Positions 44,548 through 53,827 of a stretch of 64,000 nucleotides of DNA are shown piece after piece (positions within the stretch are counted from its first letter, which is position 1; each line of letters starts with the position of its first letter). The DNA is taken from NCBI RefSeq assembly GCF_022647665.1, contig NZ_CP071872.1:2356001-2420000 (forward strand), read 5' to 3'. The position numbers and the translations under genes are program-made. This DNA comes from Streptomyces formicae (GTDB taxonomy: Bacteria > Actinomycetota > Actinomycetes > Streptomycetales > Streptomycetaceae). Under the pieces are notes generated by a model. That model was not told the DNA's origin and searched no databases. It was given only the letters and a program-made list of their open reading frames with translations.

Positions 44548-45669
44548 CTACTCGACGACCGCCATCTCCCGCGCCGTGTTGTTGAAGCGCCGCCCGCCCG
44601 ACTCCGTCACCGTCACGATGTCCTCGATCCGGACCCCGAAGCGGCCCGGCAGGTAGATGCCCGGCTCCACCGAGAAGCACATGCCCGCCACCAGCGGGCG
44701 GTCCTCGCCCTCGATCATGTACGGGGGCTCGTGCGTCGTGACGCCGATGCCGTGGCCCGTGCGGTGGATGAAGTGCTCGCCGAAGCCGGCCGCGGTGATG
44801 ACCTTGCGGGCCGCGCGGTCGACGTCCTGGCAGGCGGCGCCGGGGCGGACCGCGTCGAAGCCGGCCTGCTGGGCGGCGCGTACGACGTTGTGGACGTGTT
44901 GTTCCTCGGCGGTCGGCTCGCCGACGTGGACGGTGCGGGTGGTGTCGGAGCCGTAGCCGTCCTTCAGGCCGCCGAAGTCGAGGACGACCATGTCGCCCTG
45001 GACGATGGTGCGGTCGCCTGCCTCGTGGTGCGGGTTGGCGCCGTTCGGACCGGAGCCGACGATGGTGAAGTCGACCTGGGAGTGGCCGAAGCGGCGGAGC
45101 AGGCCCGCGAGTTCGGCCGCGATCTCGGTCTCCCTGCGGCCGGAGAAGCGGACCTTCAGGATCTCCTCGTACGCCGCGTCGGCGGCGGCGCCGGCCGCTT
45201 CGAGCCGGGCGAGCTCGGCCGCGTCCTTGACCGCGCGGAGCATCGGGAGGGTCTCGGTCAGCGTCACATAGGACGTGTCCGGCAGCTGCTTCTGGAGGCC
45301 GAGCAGGTGCATCGCCCAGGCGTTGTCGCTGACCCCGAAGCGGCCCCGTCCGTCGAGGAGCGGGGCGGTGACCGCGTAGGGGTCCCTGCCGTCCGTCCAG
45401 TCGCGGAAGGTGAGCGCGGGGGCGCCGGGCGCGTGCTCGGCGTCGGGGGCCTCCAGGGTGGGCACCACCAGGACCGGGTCATGGCCGTCGGCGAGGACGA
45501 GGAGGGTGAGCCGCTCGGTCGGCACCGGCTGGTAGCCGGTGAGATGGACCAGGTCGGGGCCGGGGGCCACGAGGAGCCCGGCGAGCCCGGCGTCGGCGGC
45601 GGCACGGGCGGCCCTGGCCATCCGGGCCCGGTAGTCGTCGGCGGTGAACGGCTCGGCTGCGGTGGTCAC
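44548..45669 (-). CDS. M24-family Xaa-Pro aminopeptidase
   Basis: This 373-residue creatinase-fold peptidase has a complete dinuclear site: Asp in VVLDFGGLKDGYGSDTTRTV (two Asp), His in HRTGHGIGVTTHEPP, and Glu in CFSVEPGIYLP and VRIEDIVTVT. The N-terminal domain has PDLVHLTGYQPVPTERLTLL. GTG 45669 follows GGAGGAAG and is preferred over an upstream start. It removes N-terminal residues before proline, probably in the cytoplasm. It lies downstream of a conserved hypothetical gene with a 21-bp gap. Confidence 0.93.
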   Translation of the reverse strand: MTTAAEPFTADDYRARMARAARAAADAGLAGLLVAPGPDLVHLTGYQPVPTERLTLLVLADGHDPVLVVPTLEAPDAEHAPGAPALTFRDWTDGRDPYAVTAPLLDGRGRFGVSDNAWAMHLLGLQKQLPDTSYVTLTETLPMLRAVKDAAELARLEAAGAAADAAYEEILKVRFSGRRETEIAAELAGLLRRFGHSQVDFTIVGSGPNGANPHHEAGDRTIVQGDMVVLDFGGLKDGYGSDTTRTVHVGEPTAEEQHVHNVVRAAQQAGFDAVRPGAACQDVDRAARKVITAAGFGEHFIHRTGHGIGVTTHEPPYMIEGEDRPLVAGMCFSVEPGIYLPGRFGVRIEDIVTVTESGGRRFNNTAREMAVVE

Positions 45670-45690
45670 TGCGCTTCCTCCCACGTGGCT

Positions 45691-46656
45691 TCAGTCCTCG
45701 TCGTCGTGCCGCTGCTGCGTCACGAGCCGTTCCAGCAGGTCCTGGAATTCGTCCCCGACGACGATCCGGAGCCCGTCGCCGTCCTCGTCGCGGTCGCTGA
45801 GCTGGGTGAGCGTTCCGTTCCTCCACCAGTACACGTACGGCGTGATCGCCCCTGGTGTGTCCGCGTACCCGGAGGCGGCGAACGCGGCCATGCCGTTCAG
45901 GGTGGGTATGACGCTCGCGTCGCGGATGACGTGGAAGGCGACCTGGTGCCGGAAGGGCAGCGCGACGAGCGCGCCGTCGGGGGTGATGTGCTGCCCGGTC
46001 ACCTGCCGGACGAGTGCCTCCAGGACCAGCACCCTGCTGGCGGTGTAGAAGGAGTCGCCCACCACCACCTCGAAGCACATGCCCCCGGCGTCCTTGATGG
46101 TCTCGTGGCCCTCCACCGGCAGGCCGCGCAGGTTGTCCATCGCGCGCTCCCGCAGCCGCGGCACGTCGCCGAGCGGCTCCAGGGCCTCGTCGGTGAGCAT
46201 CATGACGCTCTCGGGGAGATCCAGGGCGAGGACCTCGCAGAGCCCGGGGGCGAGCGGCCGGGCGTAACCGAAGGTCTCCGGATCGAGGCCGTCGGAGCCG
46301 ATCACCCGGGGGTAGAGCTGGGCGCGGATCTGGTCGGGCGGGAGGGTGTCGAGGGCGGAAGGGGCGTCCATGGTGCGCAGCACCATGGCGACATGCCCGC
46401 GAATCACGTCGGGCCACACCCGGGGGCCGCGCTCGTCGTTGTGGAGGACCGCGGCGAGGTTCCCGAGCCCGAACTGCCGCCCCGCGCTGTCGACGACGAC
46501 GTCCGCGTAGACGCTGACCTCGAGCCCCTGCTCGGCGAACGCCTCCCGGACCTGCCCGCGGAAACGGGCGCCCTCACCCTCCGAGAAGAAGGAGAACTCC
46601 GCGTCCCGGGGCACGTCGTCCCCGTCCCGCTTCGGTCCCCGCCGGAACAGCCCCAC
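45691..46656 (-). CDS. Conserved hypothetical protein
   Basis: This 321-residue protein starts at GTG 46656 (MGLFRRGPKRDGDDVPRDAE) and has no signal peptide. Notable segments are LEVSVYADVVVDSAGRQFGL, AMVLRTMDAPSALDTLPPDQ and LVALPFRHQVAFHVIRDASV. Streptomyces genomes carry this gene widely, but I cannot assign a function. It is probably co-transcribed with the M24 peptidase that follows 21 bp later. Confidence 0.65.
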   Translation of the reverse strand: MGLFRRGPKRDGDDVPRDAEFSFFSEGEGARFRGQVREAFAEQGLEVSVYADVVVDSAGRQFGLGNLAAVLHNDERGPRVWPDVIRGHVAMVLRTMDAPSALDTLPPDQIRAQLYPRVIGSDGLDPETFGYARPLAPGLCEVLALDLPESVMMLTDEALEPLGDVPRLRERAMDNLRGLPVEGHETIKDAGGMCFEVVVGDSFYTASRVLVLEALVRQVTGQHITPDGALVALPFRHQVAFHVIRDASVIPTLNGMAAFAASGYADTPGAITPYVYWWRNGTLTQLSDRDEDGDGLRIVVGDEFQDLLERLVTQQRHDDED

Positions 46657-46968
46657 GTCAGCCCCCGCTCCTCATACGTGTCCTCTGCTTTCGAGCCTAC
46701 CGACCTCCCCTCGCGCCCCGCTTCCCAGGCCTGGCCCACCGCTGCCCACCGCCGCCCGGGGCCGCCCGACCCGGTCGCCCACCGCAGAAGCGCCGGTCAC
46801 GGAGGGCGATCGCCGGCGTACGGACGAGTGGACCGCCCGGCCGGATCGCACGGCCGTCCCTGACCGCCATTTGGCGGTGGTTCGTGTTGCAGGGCCGGCC
46901 GGGCCGCAGTGGTATCGGGGCGGATGCCTTGACGGCAGACGGACGTTCACATGTGGCCCGGCCGAAGG
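46657..46968. other. Intergenic region between divergent genes
   Basis: This 312-bp region separates the divergent hypothetical gene and the secreted hydrolase and should hold both promoters. I see no supportable gene, repeat or palindrome in it. Confidence 0.4.
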
Positions 46969-48615
46969 ATGAGCATGCGCATACCCGGATCCATAACCGG
47001 CCGCGGCGGCTACGCCGCGGCCACGCTCGCTGCGGTGATCTGCACGACACTGACCGCCGGGCCGGGGCGGGCGTCGCCCGGCGACGGGCCGGCTCCCTCC
47101 GGTCACGCCGCGCCGCTCGCATGGAGTCCGTGCCCCGAGGCCGGGGAGTACGACTGTGCGACCGCGCAGGTTCCGCTGGACTACCGCAACCCCGGGGGGC
47201 GTTCCATCGAGCTGGCGCTCGTCCGGCGGAAGGCGACAGGGCCGGGACCGCGGATCGGGTCCCTCTTCTTCAACCCGGGCGGGCCCGGCGCCGCCGGTAC
47301 GGATGTACTGCTGGCGACGTACGAGGCGTTCCCTCCCGAGATACGCGAGCGCTTCGACATCGTCAGCTGGGATCCGCGCGGGGTGGGCGCGAGCACCGCC
47401 GTGCGCTGCTTCGACACCACGGACGAGGTCGTCGAATGGGCGGAGCCGGTGCCCGGCGGGTTCCCGGTCAGCGCGCAGGAGCGGACCACCTGGGTCGACG
47501 CGTACGCCGACCTCGGCCGGCGCTGCGAGAAGCGCGACGCCGAGCTGCTGCGGTACGTCTCCACCGCCGACACCGCCCGCGACCTGGAACGGCTCCGCGA
47601 GGCGGTCGGCGACCGGCAGCTGAGCTACTTCGGGGTCTCGTACGGCACGCTGCTCGGCACCACGTACGCCAACCTCTTCCCGGGCAACGTCCGCGCGATG
47701 GTCCTGGACGGCAACATAGACCCCCACACCTGGCTGTACGGCGGTTCGAAGAGCGAGCCCCTGCTGGGGACGTTCCAGCGCGACGGCACGGACCTGGGGG
47801 CCTTCGCGACGCTCGAACAGTTCCTCGAACTGTGCGGGCGCGCCACCGCCGACCGCTGCGCCTTCTCGGCCGGCACCCCGGAGGCGACCCGCACCAGGTT
47901 CACCCAGCTGATGCAGCGCCTCCAGAGCGCCCCGCAGGGCGACTGGACCTACGCCGTGGCCGTCGCCACCGTGCACAGCAGCCTCTACACCGTCGACCCG
48001 GAGTGGGGCGACCTGGCCGAGGCCCTTCAGGCCCTGTGGGAGTACCGCAAGCCGGAGGAACCGCCCGTACCCGAAGGGCCGTTGCCGTACCCGGGCCTCG
48101 AACAGATCCACGCCATCCGCTGCTCCGAAAGCCCCAACCCTCGGGACCCGCTGCGCTATCCCTCGCTGGAGGAGTTCGGCCGGCAGCGCGCGGGTGACCT
48201 CGGCCGCCTCATCGCCTGGGCGGCCGAGCCGTGCGCCACCTGGCCGGCCACGGCGGCGCAGCCCTACACCGGCCCCTGGAACCGGGCCACGGCGCACCCG
48301 GTCCTTGTGGTGAACACGACGTACGACCCGGTCACCCCGTACCAGCAGGCGGAGGCGCTGACCAGCCGCCTCGCCAGTGCCCGGCTGCTGACGCTCAAGG
48401 GCTACGGGCACTCCGCGTTCAGCAACCCCAGCGTCTGCGTCGAGGACCACGAGACCCGCTATCTCGTCGACGGCGTCCTTCCCCCGCGGGGAGCGGTCTG
48501 CACCCAGGACGAGGAGCCCTTCGCCACCGCCAAGCCGCGCGGAGGTGTGCACACGGGCGGCGGCGGCACGTCCGGCGCCGGCAGCGGGGGTGCCCGCACG
48601 TCAGGCGCCGGGTGA
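46969..48615 (+). CDS. Secreted alpha/beta hydrolase, tripeptidyl aminopeptidase type (TAP-like)
   Basis: The 548-residue precursor has a signal peptide (GYAAATLAAVICTTLTAGPG), an alpha/beta-hydrolase domain with oxyanion loop NPGGPGAAG and nucleophile Ser224 in GVSYGTLLG, and a TAP-like C-terminal domain with the acid Asp in NTTYDPVTPYQQA and the His in KGYGHSAFSNPSVC. Streptomyces enzymes of this type remove tripeptides or hydrolyse esters outside the cell. The end is Gly/Thr/Ser-rich. Starts at 46969 or 46975 are both possible. A Cys pair (PCPEAGEYDC) is typical of the family. Confidence 0.9.
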   Translation: MSMRIPGSITGRGGYAAATLAAVICTTLTAGPGRASPGDGPAPSGHAAPLAWSPCPEAGEYDCATAQVPLDYRNPGGRSIELALVRRKATGPGPRIGSLFFNPGGPGAAGTDVLLATYEAFPPEIRERFDIVSWDPRGVGASTAVRCFDTTDEVVEWAEPVPGGFPVSAQERTTWVDAYADLGRRCEKRDAELLRYVSTADTARDLERLREAVGDRQLSYFGVSYGTLLGTTYANLFPGNVRAMVLDGNIDPHTWLYGGSKSEPLLGTFQRDGTDLGAFATLEQFLELCGRATADRCAFSAGTPEATRTRFTQLMQRLQSAPQGDWTYAVAVATVHSSLYTVDPEWGDLAEALQALWEYRKPEEPPVPEGPLPYPGLEQIHAIRCSESPNPRDPLRYPSLEEFGRQRAGDLGRLIAWAAEPCATWPATAAQPYTGPWNRATAHPVLVVNTTYDPVTPYQQAEALTSRLASARLLTLKGYGHSAFSNPSVCVEDHETRYLVDGVLPPRGAVCTQDEEPFATAKPRGGVHTGGGGTSGAGSGGARTSGAG

Positions 48616-48764
48616 CTGCACGTCCGGGGACCGCAGCCGCGCGCCGGCGGCCGTCCGGTCGCCCGTCGCCCGGTCGCCCGGAACGTCATGGCCGACGCGG
48701 CGTGCGCATACGCGGGCGGCGGACACGGGTCGTGTCCGGTGAGCCGGTCCGGTGAGCCGGTGGG

Positions 48765-50534
48765 TCACTCGTCCCCCAGCACCACGCACGACTCCCCGGG
48801 CACCCTCAGCACCCCGTCCCCGTCCGGTGTCCGCACCTCCGTCGGGTCCCATGCCGCGAGGACCCGGGCGGCGCGGGCGCCGGGGCCGCCGCCCAGTGGT
48901 ACGGCTGCCGGGTCCTTGCCGAGGTTGACCGCGACCCGCACCTCGCCGCGGCGGAAGACGAACCAGCGGGCCGCCTCGTCGTAGGCGACCCGCACCGCCG
49001 CCAGGTCCGGGTCGGACAGGTCCGGGTGCTCGTGGCGCAGGGCGATCAGTGTGCGGTGCCAGGCCAGCAGACGGGCGTGCGGCTCACGGTCGCGTTCGGC
49101 GCGGTCCAGGCAGGAGCGCAGCCGGGTGGCCGGGTCCTGCGGGTCGGGGATGTCGTCCGCCGCCCAGCCGTACGCCGCGAACTCCCGCCGCCGGCCCCGC
49201 CGTACGGCCTCCGCCAGCTCCGGGTCGGTGTGGTCGGTGAAGAACTGCCACGGTGTGCTCGCACCCCACTCCTCGCCCATGAACAGCATCGGCGTGAACG
49301 GTCCCGTCAGCACCAGCGCCGCCGCGCAGGCCAGCAGGCCGGGGGAGAGCTGGGCGGAGAGCCGGTCGCCGAGGGCGCGGTTGCCGATCTGGTCGTGGGT
49401 CTGGGCGTAGCCGAGGAAGCGGTGCGCGGGGGCGCGGTCGAGGTCGACGGGGCGCCCGTGCGTGCGGCCGCGGAACGTCGAGTACGTGCCGTCGTAGAAG
49501 AAGACGTGCCCCAGCGTCTTGGCGAGCGCGGCCAGCGGCGCGCGCGCGAAATCCGCGTAGTAGCCCCGGGACTCACCGGTCAGCGCCGTGTGCAGGGCGT
49601 GGTGGAAGTCGTCGTTCCACTGGGCGTGCAGCCCGAGCCCGCCCTCCTCGCGCGGGGTCGTGGTCCGCGGATCGCACAGGTCCGACTCGGCGATCAGGAA
49701 CAGCGGCCGCCCCAGGTCCGCCGCGAGGCCGTCCACCGCCGCCGACAGCTCCTCCAGGAACGTCAGTGCGCGGCTGTCGGCGAGCGCGTGGATCGCGTCG
49801 AGCCGCAGTCCGTCCATGCGGTAGTCGCGCAGCCAGGCCAGCGCGCTGCCCAGCAGATAGGCGCGCACCTCGTCCGAGCCGGGCGCGTCCAGGTTCACCG
49901 CCGAGCCCCACGGGGTGTGGTGGGTGTCGGTGAAGTACGGCCCGAAGGACGGCAGATGGTTGCCCGACGGGCCGAGATGGTTGTGGACCACGTCGAGGAC
50001 CACCCCGAGGCCGAGACCGTGCGCCGTGTCGACAAAGCGCTTGAGCGCCTCGGGCCCGCCGTACGGCTCGTGCACCGCCCAGGGCGCCACGCCCTCGTAC
50101 CCCCATCCGTGTGTCCCGGGAAAGGGACACACGGGCATCAGCTCCACATGGGTGATGCCCAGCTCCACCAGCTCACCCAGCCGCGCCGCCGCCGCGTCCA
50201 GGGTGCCCTCGCGGGTGTACGTACCGATGTGCAGCTCGTACAGCACCGCGCCGCGCAGCCCGCGCCCCGGCCAGTCGTCACTCCGCCAGACGAACGCGTC
50301 CGGGGCGACCACCGCACTCGGCCCGTCCGGGCCCTCCGGCTGGCGGCGCGAGCGCGGATCGGGCAGCAGCGGGCCGTCGTCGAGCAGAAAGCCGTAGCGC
50401 GACCCGTCCTGGGCCTCCGCCTCGACCGCCCACCACTCCTCCAGCACGGGATGGCGGTCCATCGGGAGCCGCGTACCCTCCAGCCACAGCTCGACCCGGT
50501 CCCGGGCGTACGGCGCCCACACCTCGAACAGCAC
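48765..50534 (-). CDS. treZ: Malto-oligosyltrehalose trehalohydrolase
   Basis: TreZ (589 residues) releases trehalose from maltooligosyl-trehalose made by TreY. The N-terminal beta domain (FEVWAPYARDRVELWLEGTR) precedes a GH13 barrel. Key residues are the nucleophile Asp in MDGLRLDAIHALAD, the acid Glu in LFLIAESDLCD and the stabilising Asp in GYAQTHDQIGNRALG; VHNHLGPSGN is also typical. GTG 50534 is the start. The treY gene lies 8 kb away in the same orientation rather than adjacent, with the gnd-to-GH65 operon between. Confidence 0.93.
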   Translation of the reverse strand: MLFEVWAPYARDRVELWLEGTRLPMDRHPVLEEWWAVEAEAQDGSRYGFLLDDGPLLPDPRSRRQPEGPDGPSAVVAPDAFVWRSDDWPGRGLRGAVLYELHIGTYTREGTLDAAAARLGELVELGITHVELMPVCPFPGTHGWGYEGVAPWAVHEPYGGPEALKRFVDTAHGLGLGVVLDVVHNHLGPSGNHLPSFGPYFTDTHHTPWGSAVNLDAPGSDEVRAYLLGSALAWLRDYRMDGLRLDAIHALADSRALTFLEELSAAVDGLAADLGRPLFLIAESDLCDPRTTTPREEGGLGLHAQWNDDFHHALHTALTGESRGYYADFARAPLAALAKTLGHVFFYDGTYSTFRGRTHGRPVDLDRAPAHRFLGYAQTHDQIGNRALGDRLSAQLSPGLLACAAALVLTGPFTPMLFMGEEWGASTPWQFFTDHTDPELAEAVRRGRRREFAAYGWAADDIPDPQDPATRLRSCLDRAERDREPHARLLAWHRTLIALRHEHPDLSDPDLAAVRVAYDEAARWFVFRRGEVRVAVNLGKDPAAVPLGGGPGARAARVLAAWDPTEVRTPDGDGVLRVPGESCVVLGDE

Positions 50535-50810
50535 GGCATCCCCTGTTGTGTGTTGTGTCGACAGCACTCGGTGCCAGCACTCAGTGCCACTCGCACCCAT
50601 CCTGGCAAGTCCGGGGTCCGGAGGCGGCCTACTCGCCGGTACTGACGTCCCGGCCATGACGCCGCCCCCGCCCCCTGTACCCTCCCCCGCCCGGCTCCCC
50701 GTATTCCCGCCCGACTTCCCTGGCCCGGCCGAGGGCGATCTCCTTGCCCGATCAGTACGCCGGACTCACACCAGCCGGACTCACACGAGGTGGGCTCGGA
50801 CGAGGCGGAC

Positions 50811-51695
50811 TCACAAGAGGTGGATCCGCTCCTGCGTGACCGGATGCCCGGCCTTCGCGAAGTGCGCCGCCATCGGGTGGTTGGTCTGGTCGGTCGCGCC
50901 CGCGATGAACTCCGCGCCCCGCTCGACCAGGAAGTGCGTGCACTCGACGAGCAGGTCGTACGCGTAGCCGTGGCCGCGCTGCTCCGGTACGACGCCGATG
51001 AAGCCGACGCACGGCCCCGACGGGTTGTGCGCCGGGATCTGCATCCCCACGAGCTCGCCCTCGCGCGTGTACGCCAACTGCCACCACTCGCGCGGCGACG
51101 GGCACCAGTGGAAGAAGTCCAGCTCCTCCTGGGCCGCTCGGTCGATGCCGCCCTCGGCGATGGCGCGCAGCGCGTGCGCGTCCAGCGTCACGGAATGGAC
51201 GCGGCGCAGCACGTCCAGGATGACGGCGTCGTCGGGCTCGGCCCTGAACTCCAGCCGCCCGGGCCGCTCCGGCAGCCCGCACGCGGGTGTCCACCGGTAC
51301 TGGAAGCGCTCCACGAGCACCTTCATCCCGGCCGCCCGCGCGGCCCGCAGCCGCGCCTCACCGGCGGCCCTGGTCACCGGGTCGTCGCGCCAGCCGGCCG
51401 GCAGGATCAGCTCGTACTCGACCTGGAACGGGGAGGTGCGCAGCAGTTCGGCGCCTGCCTCCTCCTCGCCCTCGGCCACATCGAACCAGTTGAGATTGAC
51501 AGGGGCCGTGTCCTCGGGCCCGCCCCACCAGGCGGCCCGCGCGACGACCCTGCCGTCGCGCAGGGCGACGCGCTTCCACTCGGGGCGGTGCGGCGTCGCC
51601 CTGGCCAGCGTCCGGCCCACGTCGAGCGGGTCGGGCAGGGTGTCGAAGAGATGTGCGTCGCTCGGGGAGAGCGCGCGCGTGACCAGATCGGTCAT
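50811..51695 (-). CDS. GNAT-family N-acetyltransferase
   Basis: This 294-residue protein ends in a GNAT domain: WWQLAYTREGELVGMQIPAH, CVGFIGVVPEQRGHGYAYDL with the acetyl-CoA loop Q/R-x-x-G-x-G/A, and ATDQTNHPMAAHFAKAGHP. The N-terminal 150 residues form a second, diverged GNAT-like half. The substrate is unknown. ATG 51695 follows AGGA. Just beyond its stop, 50760-50815 holds three near-copies of CGGACTCACA. Confidence 0.8.
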   Translation of the reverse strand: MTDLVTRALSPSDAHLFDTLPDPLDVGRTLARATPHRPEWKRVALRDGRVVARAAWWGGPEDTAPVNLNWFDVAEGEEEAGAELLRTSPFQVEYELILPAGWRDDPVTRAAGEARLRAARAAGMKVLVERFQYRWTPACGLPERPGRLEFRAEPDDAVILDVLRRVHSVTLDAHALRAIAEGGIDRAAQEELDFFHWCPSPREWWQLAYTREGELVGMQIPAHNPSGPCVGFIGVVPEQRGHGYAYDLLVECTHFLVERGAEFIAGATDQTNHPMAAHFAKAGHPVTQERIHLL

Positions 51696-51983
51696 GAGGA
51701 AATCCTCCGGGAAGTGGCGTGTACGTACGGCGTGCAGGTCACGGCGTGTACGTACTGCGTGAACGGACGCGCTCCCGGTCAGACAGCGAACGCCGGGCGG
51801 ACGGGGCGGGAGCGCGGGAATCGTGTGGTCTGCACTGCACTCGCCTCCTTCCGTCGGGCACGGGCGTCGCGGCCACGCTAGACGGAACCGACGGGCACGT
51901 CCAGCGATTTCCCGTGGCTCTCCGGAAGTGGCCCGCACCGGTCCTTCTGGACACCCCGGGCTTCCCGTCCGACAATCACGACT

Positions 51984-52538
51984 GTGACGTCCTCTTTCGA
52001 GTTCCAGACGTATCCCGCTCCCGCGCGGCTCTCCGACGCCGAGCGGGACCGTGTGCTCGGGGTGCTCAGGGAGGGCGCGGCGCAGGGCAAGCTGTCCCAC
52101 GACACGTTCATGCGGCGCATGGAGCTCGCGCTCGTCGCGCGCCGGCCGGACGAACTGCGCGCCCTCACCGCCGACTTGAGACCGGAAGGCCGGCTGTCGA
52201 AGAGGCTCTTCGGCGCCGTCGGGAAGGTATCGGCCTTCTCCGTGCGGCTCAGCCGCGCCTGGCAGGCCGAGCGGCTCCCCCCGCTGCTGCTGCCCGAGCC
52301 CGGCCCGTACCCGCTGCGCATCGGCCGCGACCCGTCCAACGGCCTGCGGCTGAGCCACGAGACCGTCTCCCGCCTGCACGCCGAACTGTCCCTGCGGGGC
52401 GGGCTCTGGGTCCTGCGCGATCTCGGCTCGACCAACGGCACGACGGTCAACGGCCACCGGGTGACCGGTTCGGTCGTGGTCCAGGCCGGCGACATGGTGA
52501 GCTTCGGGCACATGAGCTTCCGCCTCGCGGCACGCTGA
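51984..52538 (+). CDS. DUF1707 and FHA domain protein
   Basis: This 184-residue protein starts at GTG 51984. DUF1707 covers residues of about 14-65 (ARLSDAERDRVLGVLREGAA, TFMRRMELALVARRPDEL). A C-terminal FHA domain follows, with PLRIGRDPSNGLRLSHETVS, RLHAEL and DLGSTNGTTVNG, the phosphothreonine-binding loops. It probably binds phosphorylated partners of Ser/Thr kinases. No kinase gene is adjacent. Confidence 0.88.
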   Translation: MTSSFEFQTYPAPARLSDAERDRVLGVLREGAAQGKLSHDTFMRRMELALVARRPDELRALTADLRPEGRLSKRLFGAVGKVSAFSVRLSRAWQAERLPPLLLPEPGPYPLRIGRDPSNGLRLSHETVSRLHAELSLRGGLWVLRDLGSTNGTTVNGHRVTGSVVVQAGDMVSFGHMSFRLAAR

Positions 52539-52789
52539 ACCGACCCCGTTCAGGACCACCGGTCCGCCGGGTATCCCGCCCCACCCGTTCGTAACCGCCG
52601 GTAACCAGCTCGGTGACCCCCGTCCGGCCCGGGGCGCGCCGGCGGTGCGGCCGGCGCATACGCGGGGGCCGTATGCGGGGCCGCTCAGGTTCACCCCTGG
52701 CGGGTGAGGCCGGGCGGCGGCCGGCCAGGCACGCTGGGCAGCAGGTTCGCCCTGCCCAACGGGCGCCGTGCCGGACGGGGAGGTCAGCC

Positions 52790-53821
52790 ATGACCACGGA
52801 CACACCCATGCAGCTGGGGATGATCGGGCTCGGCCGGATGGGCGCCAATCTGGTGCGCCGGCTGATGCGCGACGGTCACCGGTGCGTCGTCTACGACCTC
52901 GACCGTGACGCCGTGCAGGAGCTGGAGAAGGAGGGTGCGACCGCGGCCTCGTCGCTCCACGACTTCACCGACAAGCTGGAGCGGCCCCGCAGCCTGTGGC
53001 TGATGCTGCCCGCGGGTGTGGTGCAGCCGACGCTCGACCAGCTGATCCCGCTGCTGGACGGCGACGACGTCGTCGTCGACGGCGGCAACTCGTACTACCG
53101 CGACGACATGGCCCGCGCGCAGCAGCTCGCCCCGCACGGCATCCACTACGTGGACTGCGGGACCTCGGGCGGTGTCTGGGGTCTGGAACGCGGCTACTGC
53201 CTGATGATCGGCGGCGAGGAGGAGCCGGTGGCCCGGCTGGGGCCGCTCTTCCGCACGATCGCTCCCGGCACGGGGAACGCCGAGCCGACCCCCGGCCGGA
53301 CCAGGGCCGACGGGACGGCGCCCGAGGGCTATCTGCACTGCGGGCCCAGCGGCGCCGGGCACTTCGTGAAGATGGTCCACAACGGGGTCGAGTACGGCAT
53401 GATGGCCGCGATCGCCGAGGGGCTCAGCATCATCAAGCACGCGGACGCGGGGCTGCGCTCGCGGACCGTCGACGCCGAGACCGCGCCGCTGCGCGAGCCC
53501 GAGGCGTACCCGTACGAGATCGACGTGAGCGAGGTCGCCGAGGTGTGGCGGCGCGGCTCGGTCGTCGGCTCCTGGCTCGTCGACCTCGTCGCCGACGCGC
53601 TGGCCCGCTCGCCGGAGCTCGACACGTACACCGGCCGGGTCTCGGACTCCGGGGAAGGTCGCTGGACGGTCCTCGCCGCCGTCGACGAGAGCGTGCCCGC
53701 GCCGGTCATCAGCGCGGCGCTGGCACAGCGCTACGAGTCGCGCGGGCTGGGCGAGTTCACCGACAAGGTGCTCTCCGCGATGCGCGGCGAGTTCGGCGGT
53801 CACGCCGAGAAGGCCGGGTGA
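52790..53821 (+). CDS. gnd: 6-phosphogluconate dehydrogenase (decarboxylating), short NAD-type
   Basis: Gnd oxidises 6-phosphogluconate to ribulose-5-phosphate and CO2. The Rossmann loop is GMIGLGRMGANLVRRLM. The residue ending the second strand is Asp (CVVYDLDRDA) rather than the Asn-Arg-Thr of NADP enzymes, which suggests NAD preference. VDGGNSYYRDDMARAQQL, DCGTSGGVWGLERGYCLMIG and GHFVKMVHNGVEYGMM are the substrate and catalytic motifs. At 343 residues it belongs to the short class. GGGGAGG precedes ATG 52790. It heads the operon gnd-zwf-pgmB-GH65. Confidence 0.92.
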   Translation: MTTDTPMQLGMIGLGRMGANLVRRLMRDGHRCVVYDLDRDAVQELEKEGATAASSLHDFTDKLERPRSLWLMLPAGVVQPTLDQLIPLLDGDDVVVDGGNSYYRDDMARAQQLAPHGIHYVDCGTSGGVWGLERGYCLMIGGEEEPVARLGPLFRTIAPGTGNAEPTPGRTRADGTAPEGYLHCGPSGAGHFVKMVHNGVEYGMMAAIAEGLSIIKHADAGLRSRTVDAETAPLREPEAYPYEIDVSEVAEVWRRGSVVGSWLVDLVADALARSPELDTYTGRVSDSGEGRWTVLAAVDESVPAPVISAALAQRYESRGLGEFTDKVLSAMRGEFGGHAEKAG

Positions 53822-53827
53822 CCCGCC

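Noticed and set aside
48717..50657. A treZ start at 50657, about 41 codons upstream
   Set aside because: The added residues are Pro/Gly/Thr-rich without similarity. The TreZ family begins close to LFEVWAPYA, matching GTG 50534.
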